Source: Stenocarpella maydis | Lineage: Eukaryota > Ascomycota > Sordariomycetes > Diaporthales > Diaporthaceae | Direction: 5' to 3' | DNA: 64,000 nt | NCBI GenBank assembly: GCA_002270565.1 | Contig: NQMI01000059.1 | Location: 1 to 64,000 of the forward strand | Part shown: one piece after another, positions 48,592 to 60,550 of the stretch | Layout of the letters: every line of letters begins with the position of its first letter | Numbering within the stretch: position 1 is the first letter of the stretch | Position numbers and translations under genes: made by a program | Notes under the pieces: model-generated | The model's database searches: none | What the model was told of the DNA's origin: nothing | What the model saw: only the letters and a program-made list of their open reading frames with translations

Positions 48592-49879
48592 GATAGCCAG
48601 CAGAAGGGACGCAAACAAGCGGTCTTGCAAATAGGGACCGAGGATCTCTGAGGGATTTCAGGCTATCCTTGCTTGGATGTGCCTTTGATAGCAGACCTGT
48701 TTGGCGATGGCGGGCGGTGGCCAGAATATTGATTCTGGTGTTTGCTGACGAGCAAGAAGGGCCTGACGCGCAAAAAGAGCCATTGCGTACATAGAATAGG
48801 GAGTCTGTCCATAGAGGTCAAGGCAGCATTGCTCACACCGCTCAGCGTGACCCAACCATTCTCAAAGACAGAGACCTGAAATGGATGCATTGAAAGAAGA
48901 GGGTTCAAGGGTATCGGAACCCCCTGTTCGGCTGGCACCGTAACAGACAGGGGCCACCACGGCGGGAGGAGTGACACGTGAAGTGCAATTTCCGCTACTC
49001 GGACGGTATGACGAGGTGCCCCGAGCCCATAGGAGGGATGGGGCACTTCGCGGTCATGCAGCCCGCTCGGTGCAGCGTGCAGCGTGCAGCCCAGTGAGGT
49101 GCGTCCAGTCGCGTTATGCAGGCCCCCCCCTCTCTATACTAGCAGGGAAATTTGTTGATCAACGAAAACGCCCATTTTTCCCACCGACGCTCGTAGATCT
49201 GGGGGGCATTCCCCAAGTTAACCCAACAACCTGTCCACCACCACCAGACAACCACCAGAACCCACTCCCGCCCGTGCACCTCCCGGCCGTCAACGCAACC
49301 GTCCCACCTCCATGACCCCTAGTCCGGGCGAACGAGTAGGATCCGACATACCGGCCGACCGCTACTTTTGTCAACCGGAATCCCGTCCTACCAAAACATC
49401 GAGCTTGAGGCCTGCCGGCCAGGGTCATCCGCTAACCCCGTGCTCGTGAGGCGGAGCGACTCCGAACGACTCCGAACAACTCATACCGCAAGGCGCTTGC
49501 GCGAGCTGCTTTGCGGCCACGCGTGCCCTCGCCGTCCCGTCGTCGTCACGGTCCTGGTCTTGCAGCCCTCTCCGACCGCCTCCGACCGCGATCCGAGCCG
49601 GTTTCTTGTTTGGGTTGGAGAATGAGCTTGGGTATCGCGTCGAGGAGTCAGGATCACATGCTGGGGCCACGACAAGCCTTCCACTAAGGTTCCAGGTCAA
49701 ATCGCAGCCAGGCCGCAGGCAACGACTGAGCCCTGTCGCTTAACCCCCCTGTCACTATCCGTGCCGGACATCTGGCATATCGCGAATCTCTCTCCCTCGG
49801 CCTACATCGAACCCCCTTCCTACCCTGTCCTGTGCGCAAGGCCTTCGCTAGGCTCGCGCGCGCATAAGATACAGCAGCC
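48592..49879. promoter_or_regulatory. 5' region of the kinesin gene
   Basis: 1.3 kb between the GH3 stop and the kinesin start. C-rich on the plus strand near 49120-49330. Contains the GH3 3' UTR and the kinesin promoter and leader; no gene or repeat could be supported. Confidence 0.45.
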
Positions 49880-52800
49880 ATGGCCGGAGGGAACATCAAG
49901 GTGGTGGTGAGGGTGCGGCCTTTCAACAGTAGAGGCGAGTTTTCCCCCTGGAGGCCCGTCCCTGGCTTCCACACAATATAGTCCGCTGTAAAGTTACCCA
50001 GCATTGACGATGATGTCTCGTAGAAATCGACCGCGGCGCAAAATGTATCGTGGAGATGAAAGATAGCCAGACCATCCTCACCCCTCCACCAGATGCTCCA
50101 CAAGGAAAGAACTCCAAGGATAGCGGCCAGAAAGTGTTTGCCTTCGATCGGTCATACTGGTCTTTCAACAAGAACGACCCGCACTATGCCGAACAACATC
50201 ACTTACACGAGGACCTGGGAAAGCCGCTGTTGGACAATGCGTTTCAAGGCTACAACAACTGTATATTTGCATATGGCCAGACGGGCTCTGGAAAGTCATA
50301 CTCAATGATGGGCTATGGCAAAGAACACGGTATTATTCCTATGATCTGTCAAGACATGTTTGAGAGGATAGGCGGCATAACGCAGGCGGACCCGCACACG
50401 CGATGCACGGTCGAGGTATCGTACCTGGAGATCTATAATGAGAGAGTGAAGGACTTGTTGAACCCGGGCACCAAGGGCAACCTGAAAGTCCGAGAGCATC
50501 CTTCTACTGGTCCCTACGTCGAGGATCTCGCAAAGCTTGTCGTCGGCAGCTTCCAAGAGATCGAGCATCTCATGGACGAGGGAAACAAGGCCAGGACTGT
50601 CGCCGCCACCAATATGAACGCAACATCTAGCCGAAGCCATGCTGTGTTCACACTGATGCTTACTCAAAAGACGGTCGACACCGATACCAAGATGGAAATG
50701 GAGAAGGTCGCCAAAATCAGCCTGGTCGATCTTGCGGGTTCCGAACGAGCAACTTCCACGGGAGCCACAGGAGCGCGTCTCAAAGAAGGCGCCGAGATCA
50801 ACAGATCCCTTTCCACGCTCGGTCGTGTGATCGCTGCTCTTGCGGATCTCTCCACCGGCAAGAAGAAGAAGGGTGCCGCATCACAAGTACCGTATCGTGA
50901 CTCGGTCCTCACATGGCTGCTGAAGGACTCGTTGGGTGGTAACAGTATGACTGCAATGATAGCAGCTATCAGCCCAGCTGATATCAACTACGACGAGACC
51001 CTGAGTACGCTACGTTATGCGGACTCTGCAAAGCGAATCAAGAACCACGCTGTTGTCAACGAGGATGCCAATGCCCGCATGATCAGAGAGCTGAAGGAAG
51101 AGCTAGCCCAACTCAGAAGTAAGCTTGGGGGTGGAGGTGGCGCCGTGGGTGGAGTTGGGGTGCCGGCAGATGAGGTGTACGCAGAAGGCACGCCCCTAGA
51201 AAAACAAATCGTCACGATCACTGCGGCGGACGGTTCCACGAAGAAGGTCTCGAAAGCTGAGATCGCGGAGCAGCTGAGCCAAAGCGAGAAGCTCTTGTCA
51301 GACCTTAACCAGACTTGGGAGCAGAAGATGGCCAAGACCGAGGAGATTCACCAAGAGCGGGAGGCTGCACTGGAGGAACTCGGAATCAGCATCGAGAAGG
51401 GGTTCGTTGGGCTGAGCACCCCCAAGAGGATGCCGCATTTGGTCAACCTGTCGGATGACCCCCTCCTGGCAGAGTGTCTCGTCTATAACTTGAAACCTGG
51501 TACCACAACAGTTGGCAACGTCGAATCGGACTCGAGTAGCCATCTTGGGATAAGGTTGAAAGGAACCAGGATTGAAGCTGAGCATTGCTCATTCGAAAAC
51601 GCCCCAGATGGCACCGTCACACTCAGTCCGAGGGAAGGCGCGGCCGTCATGGTCAACGGCAAGCGCATCACCGAGCCCCAGCAGCTTCATTCGGGATACC
51701 GCGTCATTCTTGGTGACTTCCACATCTTCAGGTTCAATCACCCCATGGAAGCTCAGGCTGAGCGAGCAGAGAGGACGGAAACGCAACGGCATAGTCTCTT
51801 GCGCCAGTCGATTACAGCCAGCCAGCTGCAGGCGCTGGACAGAACATCGCCAACGCCTAGCCCCAGGCTCAATCATGAGCGGAGCTGGAGCAAAGCAGGA
51901 TCTGACTTTGGCAGTGACAGCCGCTCAGACTCACCGGCGCCGCGGGGCCGCGACACAGACTGGTCCTTTGCGAGACGAGAAGCTGCAGGCGCCATCCTTG
52001 GGTCGGACCAGAACCTGTCAAACCTTACAGACGAGGAACTGAATGCCCTCTTCGAGGACGTGCAGAAAGCCAGGGCGGAGCGTGTCTCTGGGAAGGAGGG
52101 AGAGGACGACATGGAATCATTGGCGTCGTATCCTGTCAGGGAAAAGTACATGTCGACCGGTACGATCGACAATTTCTCGCTCGATACAGCTCTGACCATA
52201 CCGTCAACACCAAAACAAGGCGACTCTGACGACAAGATGCGCGACGCTCGCGATGAGATGCAGACTCAACTAGACAAGCAAAAGGAAGAGTTCCACGAGC
52301 AGCTGAGGGCCGCTCAGATAGCGAATGTCGAGGTTGAGGAGATCAGGAAAGAGAAGGCACACATGGAGGAGACCTTGAAGAGGATGAAAGAGGACATGCA
52401 GAAACAGCTCGAGGTACAGAAACGCGACTTCGAGGCTAAGATCGAAAAGCTCGACCCTCTAAAAAGGCCGAAAGCAAACCCAAAGCTGTCGGACGCCGAG
52501 ATCGAGTTGGCCAAGAAAGTCGTAAAGCACTGGAGAGGTCGTCGATGCGTCCAGATGGCCGAATCGGTGCTTCAGCATGCCTCGACCTTGAAAGAGGCGC
52601 AGATCATGAGCCAAGAATTGGATGAAAGTGTGGTTTTCCAGTTCTGTGTCGTAGACTCTGGACACGATCTCTGGTCCTCTTACGACATGATCCTCAACGG
52701 CGGAGACTCCGACGACTTCGCGCTCGAACAAGCGATCAAGCCTTGTATCGGGGTTCGTGTGGTGGACTACAAGCACAGCCTTGTTCGTCTCTGGAGCTTG

Positions 52801-55276
52801 CACAAATTGCACGACCGTGTCCGGCAAATGCGACAAATGCATCAGTACCTAGACCAACCAGAATACGCCCAACATTTGAGTCTCGACAACCCTTTTATTG
52901 AGACTTGCATGCCCCAATACACGCTCGTTGGTGAGGCAGACGTCCCCTTGAAGGCTGTCTTTGAGAGCCGAGTCCAAGATTTCCATCTCGATGTTCTCTC
53001 GCCACACACGTCTCATGCAATCGGTATCATCAAGTTGTCGCTTGAGCCATCATCGGCCCGAGCACCCACAAATTCGCTGAAGTTCAACGTCGTGATGCAT
53101 GAGATGGTGGGTTTCGCTGAGCGCGAGGGCACGGACGTGCACGCCCAACTTTTCATTCCTGGCATTTCCGAAGAAGACGGCATCACAACAACGCAGATGG
53201 TGAAGGATTTTGACGAAGACCCCATCCGGTTCGAAAGCATCCATAGTATGAACGTTCCCCTTTTCGCTCCTCCTGAGGTGGTTTTGCGTGTTGCCATCTT
53301 TGCAAAGGTGTCCTCTATGCACCTCGACAAGCTCCTTAGCTGGGATGACATGCGAGATGCTGTGCCTAGCTCGCGAGGAAAGTCTAAATCGGCCCGGATC
53401 AACGAGTCTCACTTCTACACTGAAGAAAAGCACGACCTGCTTTCTCGCATCCAGGTGCTGGAAATGGATGAGAACGGCGAATATGTCCCGGTCGAGGTTG
53501 CGCAAGCTAGTGAGCTGGACAGTGGAACCTTCCAACTGCATCAGGGGCTGCAGAGACGCATTACTATCAACCTTAGTCACAGCTCTGGTGATATTCTGCC
53601 TTGGGATGACGTGGTCTCCGTTCGTGTCGGTAAGATCCAGCTGGTTGATGCTGCTGGAAAGAACCCAGATCTAGGCGTGGCCTCGCCCGACGTTACTCTC
53701 AAATTGGCGTCGGAACCCGTCTTCCGACAAAACGCCAATGGCACGCGCAACGTCACCATTGGCGGCCAGTGGGACTCGAGCTTGCACAACTCACTTCTCC
53801 TGGATCGCGTGACGGGAGAAAAGTATCGAGTGCAGATGACGATCAGCTGGGAAATCAGCTCTCCAAAACTTGCCGAGCCGATGCGTTTCTCCAAGAATGT
53901 CTTTTGCCAGATCCTGTCGCGCTCTTTCGTACGGCAGACATCCATGCTCTCCGCTCTCTGGAAGAGTGTCCGCTTCGTGCATTCCAGCACCGCTATATTC
54001 ACCCTGAAAATGCGGCCAGCGCCAATCAAGCGGGTGGGTGACCTGTGGAGGATGAATAGCCAACATGACTACGTCAAGGGCGAGGAGAATTTGACAACCT
54101 GGACCCCGCGAGGCGTTTCCCTGATCAGCGATTATATCAGCGCGCGGAAGAAGCGCAGGCGCATCGCCGAAATTGGCGCCATGCAGAACTTCCTGAAGAA
54201 GGTAGGGCTGCCGAAGCCGAGGATAATGCTGAATGGAGATGGCGGGGGACCTTTACTCTGACTCCCAAGCGCGAAATACGAAGGATGATGACGTTGACTC
54301 GATCGACGAGTTGCTACAAGATACGCCAGATGTGTCGCAGGTTTTGGACCCGGTGGAACCTCCAGTGCCAACTGACGAACAATCTGGTGAGGCATCTGGC
54401 GAGGCATCAGATGACGCGCCCAGCAAACAAGAGGAAGCACAGCAAACAGGAGATGAGCCAGAACCACAGGATGAGACAACAGAGGAATGCCTTGGAGCGA
54501 CCCCTCTGGAATCGGAATATTCTGAGCGTGAGAGGTTCACTTTGGAGCGTTGTCTTAAGCTGTGGAAGAGCTACCCGGATCCTCTGAGCCAGATCCTGAG
54601 CGAAGTGAACACCAAGCCACCCGTGAATGGCGACCCTGTGTCTCCCGCACAGCCTGAGCTCGTGGCCAGCGTCATCCGTGTCTCCAAGAACCCGACAGTT
54701 CTAAAGGGCGGCTACCTCCTGGTGCCGAGCAGTGACGCAACCCGGTGGATCAAGCGGTTCGTGGAGCTTCGCCGACCATATCTCCATATCCACAACGTCA
54801 CAGACGGGGAAGAGGTAGCCATCGTGAGCCTGCGCAACTCTCGGGTGGACAGCCAACCGACCATTCTGGATTTGCTTAATGGGGCCGACGAGGAGGATGG
54901 CGGTATGGACATGAGCGCCGCCCTAACCGCGTCACCCGAACAAACCCGTTCGCAACAGAACCACGGCAGGGCAACGCGCCACCGCCGGGGGTCCTCGGGC
55001 CGGGTCATCACGAGCATCGTTGGTAACACCAACGGCGACGGGACTGCTTCGGCCCACGCCAGGAACAAGAGCGTTAGTTCCGGGCTCGCCAAGCTGTCCA
55101 CCAGGCTGCAAGCCGGGGTGTTTGCCATCTACGGAACGGACAATACTTGGCTCTTCGCGGCGCGGAGCGAGCGCGACAAGCTTGACTGGATTTTCAAGAT
55201 CGACCAGAGCTATTTCTCTTCGAGTAGCGGGAGCCCCGATGGAAACGGCGCCGAGAGCCCGAGTACGGACTACTGA
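49880..55276 (+). CDS. Kinesin-3 motor Unc104/KIF1A type (UncA, NKIN2)
   Basis: Predicted 1741-residue kinesin-3 that carries vesicles and early endosomes towards microtubule plus ends in hyphae. Exons: 49880-49934, 50024-54201 and 54284-55276. The motor has MAGGNIKVVVRVRPFNSREI, the P-loop GQTGSGKS (from residue 103) and VDLAGSERATSTGATG. A neck and coiled coil follow, then an FHA domain (about residues 495-600, GIRLKGTRIEAEHCSF), coiled coil (about 755-830), the Unc104 central regions, and a C-terminal PH domain (about 1545-1720; LKGGYLLVPSSDATRWIKRF, WLFAARSERDKLDWIF) split by a Ser/Gly-rich insertion. Intron 1 has a GC donor (GCGAGT), fixed by the conserved NSREIDRG. Intron 2 (GTAGGG to AAG, branch CTGAC) is needed to join the PH domain in frame; that junction is less certain than the rest. 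Confidence 0.9.
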
Positions 55277-56122
55277 ACCAACTCACCTCAGGAGTCGTGG
55301 CTTACGGACTACACATGATAATGACTGGTATGAGGCGTTCACGCGGAAGTGACGGGCACCCAACAGCCCAGACCGTACCTCGCCTTGAGGTTTTGATATA
55401 CTGCAGTCGCTTCCGGCCGCGAAACCAAAAATCAGCTGCGGTCTTCGGTGAGGAGATGGCAGCACCGTGATATTTATTTCCTTTGTCTTGGTGCTTGTCC
55501 TGGTCACTGTGTTATATAGACTATACCCATACCCCCCAATTCGCGAAACTGGCCACAAGAGAATGTACAATGTCGCAGGCGCGGGGATAAACTGTTTTGG
55601 GGGGGGGAGGAGGGAGGGCGGAGGAAGACAGAGAGTATTGCGCAGGATACCCAGGCGACCTCGTGGGTTGCAGGCTGGCAGGCGGTAGGCCTTGTGCAAG
55701 TAAGTATTTGGATTAATTCGGCGCGGACCGGTTAGCTAGAAGATATAGCTCCCTGGGTGACTAAACGGAACGATCAGCAACAACATATCCTCGCAATCCG
55801 CTGCTCCCCGTGCCGATGGTTCTAGGTGTTAGTGCCTAGAATATATATGGGTGGGATACTACTATAGCTCTGGATGATGTCGCACCGATAGCGCCAGTGG
55901 GTGGCCTGATAAGAGCTATAGCTCGCACCTGGGCAATGACTTCATAGCACCTTAGCCGCAGAAGGTACTAAGTAGCCAAGGCTGCGAGGTCAGCAAATTC
56001 AGCCGCCCATCCTCTCCGTCTGCGTGTGTGTCTTCTTCATCGCCGAGGCAAACATGCCCTCAACCTGCACACTATCTGCCCCCTAAGCTCCAGATACCCG
56101 GCTCAAACGCCGCCACACAAAC
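55277..56122. other. intergenic, kinesin 3' UTR and DUF92 gene promoter
   Basis: 846 bp between two plus-strand genes. A G-rich purine tract lies at about 55598-55630. No gene or RNA recognised. Confidence 0.5.
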
Positions 56123-57562
56123 ATGAAGCCCGTCATTGCGGTGCCCGCTCTCGGGCTGATGATCTACAGGGCCTATTCCAAAAAATCATTAACCACCGGT
56201 GGTCTTATTGCGGCAACCCTCACAGGCATTGCGCATGCCGCACATCCTTGGAACCTGCCTTTCGCCCTCCTCTGTGCCTTCTTTCTCGCCGGCACCAGAG
56301 TCACTCACGTAACGAGATCCCGAGACTCCCAAGCCTGCCGGGAGCAGGAGCTGACTTGGTGTACTTCTAGGTGAAAGAAGATGTCAAGGCGAAGCTGACC
56401 ATGGCATCCAAAGGCACTTCTGGTGGCGAAGGGCCCCGGAACCATATTCAAGGTATGCCTGCCTTCTTCCACAAGTTTGTTCTGTAGTGGCGACTAACCT
56501 TGCTTCCACGTGCAGTCCTCGCCAACTCCGCCGTCGCCTCGATTCTCTCCATGCTCCATGCCTATCAGCTCCGACAACGCGCGGCGTCTCTTACCCAGCA
56601 GCAAGCCATCCTCGACGGCTCATTTTGCTTCGCATGGGGCGGCGATATCCTCGTGATCGGCATCATCGCCAACTACGCCGCCGTCGCGGCCGACACCTTC
56701 TCTTCAGAGCTCGGTATCCTCGCCAAGGGCCCACCGCGGCTGATCACGTCGCCCACTTTCCGGAAGGTGCCGCCCGGCACAAACGGCGGTGTTACACTCA
56801 CGGGACTGGGCGCGGGGCTGCTGGGCAGCATGATCATCGTGGTGACGTCCATGCTCTTCCTGCCATTCTGCACCGAGTCGACAGCCGGGAAGCTCGGCGG
56901 AGGACAGCCGTGGACGGTCCCACAGAGGAATACCTTGATGTTCGCCTTGACCCTGTGGGGTGCGCTCGGCAGTGTACTGGTAAGCAGCTCCCAGAGACAA
57001 TTTTGACCCGCTCGGGAACAACAATCTCCTCCCCAGAGCATCCATCTTAAAAGCCATGGCCACACTGTGGCCGGTTCCATGCTATATTCAAACAAAACCC
57101 GTTGTTTCTTGGTTCTTTGAACGCTGACTCCCAGTGCTGCAGGACTCGGTCCTCGGCGCAGTCTTGCAGCGCAGCGTCAGGGACGTGCGGAGTGGGCGGA
57201 TAGTCGAGGGCGAAGGCGGCGAGCGCGTCCTCATCTCCTCCCCAGCCCGCAAGTCGGAGCACAACCTCAAGCGGGCCGAGGTCAAGGCCGCTGTTCTCAG
57301 CGGCGAGGGCAAGCGCGCGGTGGAGAAGATGAGCAGCTCGGCGGTGGATGACGCCGAGGGTGTGGACAAGTACGATCCCAAGAACAAGCATCGGAAATCT
57401 AGCTTTGGGGATGAGAGACCCTCGAGGGTGGTCGAGTCCGGCTGGGACATTCTTGACAACAACGACGTCAACTTCCTGATGGCATTTTCCATGTCCCTGG
57501 GCTCGATGATTATCGCATCTTGGCATTGGGGCCAGCCCTTGCAGGACGTTCTCAAGTTATAA
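56123..57562 (+). CDS. TMEM19/DUF92 family integral membrane protein
   Basis: Predicted 383-residue multi-pass membrane protein. Exons: 56123-56308, 56371-56452, 56516-56979 and 57143-57562; phases agree. Conserved signatures of the family are present: SKKSLTTGGLIAATLTG near the N-terminus, GGDILVIGIIANYAAVAADTFSSELG in the middle, TNGGVTLTGLGAGLLGS, and GALGSVLDSVLGAVLQ after the third intron. At least six hydrophobic segments are visible, ending in NFLMAFSMSLGSMIIASW. A hydrophilic Lys/Glu/Ser-rich loop (AEVKAAVLSGEGKRAVEKM) precedes the last segment. The plant member VTE6 is a phytyl-phosphate kinase, so prenyl-phosphate metabolism is possible, but the fungal role is unknown. Its stop lies 393 bp from transposon copy 2. 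Confidence 0.9.
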
Positions 57563-57955
57563 TCATCTACGTGCTACATATCCAGATTAAATTATTGGTG
57601 GCTGGGCGGGGGAGGGGGCGCGACAGAAGTGTAAAAGATGCTGTACTGCGATGCGCTAGAGGCGGAGTTAGACGCTTTGCTCGGGAATTGCACCGCGCTG
57701 CGCGCTCAGAAATGCAGGACGAACAGAAATTCCATGAGTATGCTGGAGCAAAATGATGGCGATGTGTGCGCCGGCAGACAAAAAAAAAAAGCCTCCCTCC
57801 TCTGCAGGTCGAGGGATGCCCGACGCGGTGGTTTCGAGCCATTTGCGTCGGAGCCCCTTGCAGCTGTGAAATGGTTCACGCTCTGCAGTTGTTTCCTGGC
57901 AATCATGCGATGGTGGACCACCTCACCTACTCTACCTACGCAGCATCAGGTAGTA
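57563..57955. other. DUF92 gene 3' region up to transposon copy 2
   Basis: 393 bp holding the 3' UTR of the DUF92 gene and an A run near 57780-57790. It ends in the TA target site at 57954-57955. Confidence 0.5.
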
Positions 57956-57998
57956 GAGTGCCCCCCCGGGCAGCTGAACACCCCCCCCTATTAAACAC
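57956..57998 (+). repeat. terminal inverted repeat, copy 2 left
   Basis: 43 bp: GAGTGCCCCCCCGGGCAGCT, GAACA, eight C, TATTAAACAC. Same as copy 1 ends except for C-run length and one base. Confidence 0.95.
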
Positions 57999-58088
57999 AT
58001 CATTAACACCAACCCCTCCCCATTGTTGCCAACTTTAACCAGCTACAACTTTATAAAATAATTTTTTCTTTATACCGGATCAATTACA

Positions 58089-59780
58089 ATGGATTCAGAA
58101 TTATCTTGTGAATCTAGTATTTGACTTGCCCTAAAGAGTTTCTATAATGGGGATATAACTTTATGTAAAGTAGTAAAGCAATATAGAGTCCCGCTATTTA
58201 TACTATCCACTTAAAAAAACGGCTATTCTTTATGAACCTATATAAATAAAGCCCAATTGAAGCTATTACTAGCTATAGAGTAGTTAATTGTTAACTGGAT
58301 TCTAGCGGAGGAATGCTAGAAATACCCTCTCTTAAAGGCTATAATCTACTGCTTTATAAAGGCCCTACTAGATATCCTTAGCTATAATAAGAGGCTAGGC
58401 AAGAACTAGATTAATTACTTCCTTACTTATTACCCTTAAGTACAAATAAAGCCCGGTATTCCTCTTAATACTAGCTGAATTAAATCTATTATAAAAGAGG
58501 AGCTAGAAGGGTTTTATAGCTAGCTAAAGGCTGTTATAAGGGAGAAGTTTATTACGCTAGACTGTATTATTAATATTAATAAGATTAGCTTTTAGGGCTG
58601 CTAAATTTAAAAGTAAATTATTATTAGGTAAATAGATATATTAATAGCAAATATTATGAAAGTAAAAGGAGATGATTAAGTAAGCATTATTAAGGCTATT
58701 ATTACTAATGGTTGGTGCCTTACTCTACTATATATTCTGGCCTATAAATATATATAAAAGCAATATATTTTAGAGCCCTTATCCCCCCTTTAAGTTAGAC
58801 TTCAGTGAGAATAGGTAGTCTATAGTTAATTTCTTTTACTATTGGTTTATAGATATCTTTCTTCTTGAAATGAAGCCCTTAAGAAGGTATGATTAGCGGC
58901 TATTGCTATTTAATGGCTTAATGACTTATCTCTCTGAATCCCTAATGGCCTGGGCATGGGCAAATAGGGTATATTTGCTTTATTTGCTAGCATGTACCTC
59001 CCATGTTACCCAGCCCTGTAATAAGGGCTTGTTCTTACCATTAAAGTGCTTCTATAGCTAAGAGTCAATATAAATTAGCTTCCTCTTAGGTTATACTACT
59101 ATTAATAAATGGTTAATAATTAGCTGCTATTAATGGGCTTTTGAGAAGGCGATGACCTTAAATAATATTTAAGCGGGCTTTTCCTATACTAGAATAGTAT
59201 CTTTTAACCTGGGGAAGGTTCTAGAGGGACTGCTAAATTAAGAGGAGGTTTAGGATGCTATTCTAAGTATTCTAGAGGCTAAAAATACTAAAACATTAAG
59301 TAATTAAAGTTATAATATGCTTGCTATACTAATAAAGGCCTTGGAGGCTGCTTTATTGCGTAGGGCCCTGCTTGGGAATAGCAATAATCCCTTATAATGT
59401 AATATCTGGATCTATAGTAATAAGCTTTATAAAGTAATAGACCTTGCGTTTACTTAAATTGCTATATTTAAAGATGAGAATAAATGTCTTTAGCTAGTAA
59501 ATTAAGAACTTTAGCCTTGAAAACGTTAATGATTAGAGTGATGGCCTAATGAGATGTTTATTGATATAGCACGGGCTATGGGGAATGATCAGACCCCCTC
59601 TTGGCGCTGGCGACCTCTTAGGCTGGCTACGGAAGAGGAATTAGCTGCTGCAAGCCTTCTGATTGCAGCCTATTGTGAAGAGGAACTTGAGTATTAATTT
59701 CGGCTTGAAATGGTCTAAATAGCTTTAGAATTGAGTGTGCAATACTATAATTTCCGTTTGCAAATTCGTTGTGATATAGT
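58089..59780 (+). pseudogene. pogo-type transposase fossil, copy 2
   Basis: From an ATG at 58089 the frame reads MDSELSCESSI, then LALKSFYNGDITLCKVVKQY, typical of the N-terminal helix-turn-helix of pogo-type transposases. Around 58360-58560 a CENP-B-like segment can be read through stops (LLDILSYNKRLGKN, then FLTYYP), followed by words like those before the DDE core (LKAVIREKFITLDCIININK; IIKAIITNGWCLTLLYILAY). The 3' part near 59554-59700 (MFIDIARAMGNDQTPSWRWR) is in another frame, so small indels exist as well as stops. Identification rests on motif spacing, target site and terminal repeats. Confidence 0.75.
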
Positions 59781-59822
59781 GTTCAATAGGGGGGGGGTGT
59801 TCAGCTGCCCGGGGGGGCACTC
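59779..59822 (-). repeat. terminal inverted repeat, copy 2 right
   Basis: 44 bp, inverse of the left end with a nine-G run. Confidence 0.95.
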
Positions 59823-60474
59823 TACCAGAAATCGCGCGCATTACCCCTGATCAGTTAGTAGCCAACAATTAGAAACTAGTAAGAATGATCTGGCATCACT
59901 CAGAAGGTACTTCAGTCAATAACACCCAGTCTCATCCATGTGCTCTCTCCAAAGCATACCGTAAAGGCCCTGAGTCTCGCTAAGCTAATATGAGTAACAT
60001 ATAAGCCCCAGGGTTAACTATACTCTCTTTTTGAATTAATCCAAACACAGAACAAGATAGGGAAGACCCCATTGCCTGCCTCTTCCTCGGCCTTCAGCCA
60101 CTTGCGGTTAACTCAAGTCTCTGCATAGGTGAATTGCAATCCCTCTGACCGAGAGTCAATTATGGGCTGGTAATAATCTTCATGAGCATTTTACCTAGGT
60201 ATGCCTACCTGTACTTGCTGCGGAGGCCTGGGCCATACACTGCCAAAGTAGTCTGCCTCAATAGACGGCCGGTTTCTATGGCCAAGAGTGGACACAGGAG
60301 AAAGGTAATATGAGGATCTGCTGTCTGTGATAGGATAATGGGGTGTTTATTGGTACAACCTCAAAGGTTGAGGAGCTAAAATGGAGGGCTGCAAAACCTG
60401 TCTGAAGGTCGCTTAGGCGCCTTGTCTGCCTGGAGGGCCGGCTGGCTAACATCGTCGCCCCGGATTCAGGCCTT
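59823..60474. other. normal-composition DNA between transposon copy 2 and AT-rich block
   Basis: About 650 bp of balanced base composition without a supported gene. It changes sharply to AT-rich DNA after CCGGATTCAGG at about 60470. Confidence 0.5.
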
Positions 60475-60516
60475 TTATATTTATTTTAAATAAGTATTTA
60501 ATATTCATTTTTAATT

Positions 60517-60517
<1 letters not shown>

Positions 60518-60547
<30 letters not shown>

Positions 60548-60550
60548 GTA
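60518..60550. repeat. TA-rich microsatellite
   Basis: Alternating TA with a few G interruptions (TATATATGTATATATATGTA). Confidence 0.85.

Larger units (their letters stand above)
57956..59822 (+). mobile_element. RIP-degraded pogo/Fot1/Pot2-like DNA transposon, copy 2
   Basis: 1867-bp element flanked by TA (57954-57955 and 59823-59824) with inverted terminal repeats of 43-44 bp. Same family as 30723-32590 but in the opposite orientation; the former transposase lies on the plus strand. It keeps more CA, TG and CG dinucleotides than copy 1 and several stretches still read as protein, so it has been mutated less. Still clearly dead through many stops. Confidence 0.93.

Noticed and set aside
54233..55276. 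PH-domain frame as a separate gene starting at ATG 54233
   Set aside because: Unc104 kinesins end in this PH domain, and the upstream exon ends just where a good donor and branch site allow fusion, so one gene is more likely.
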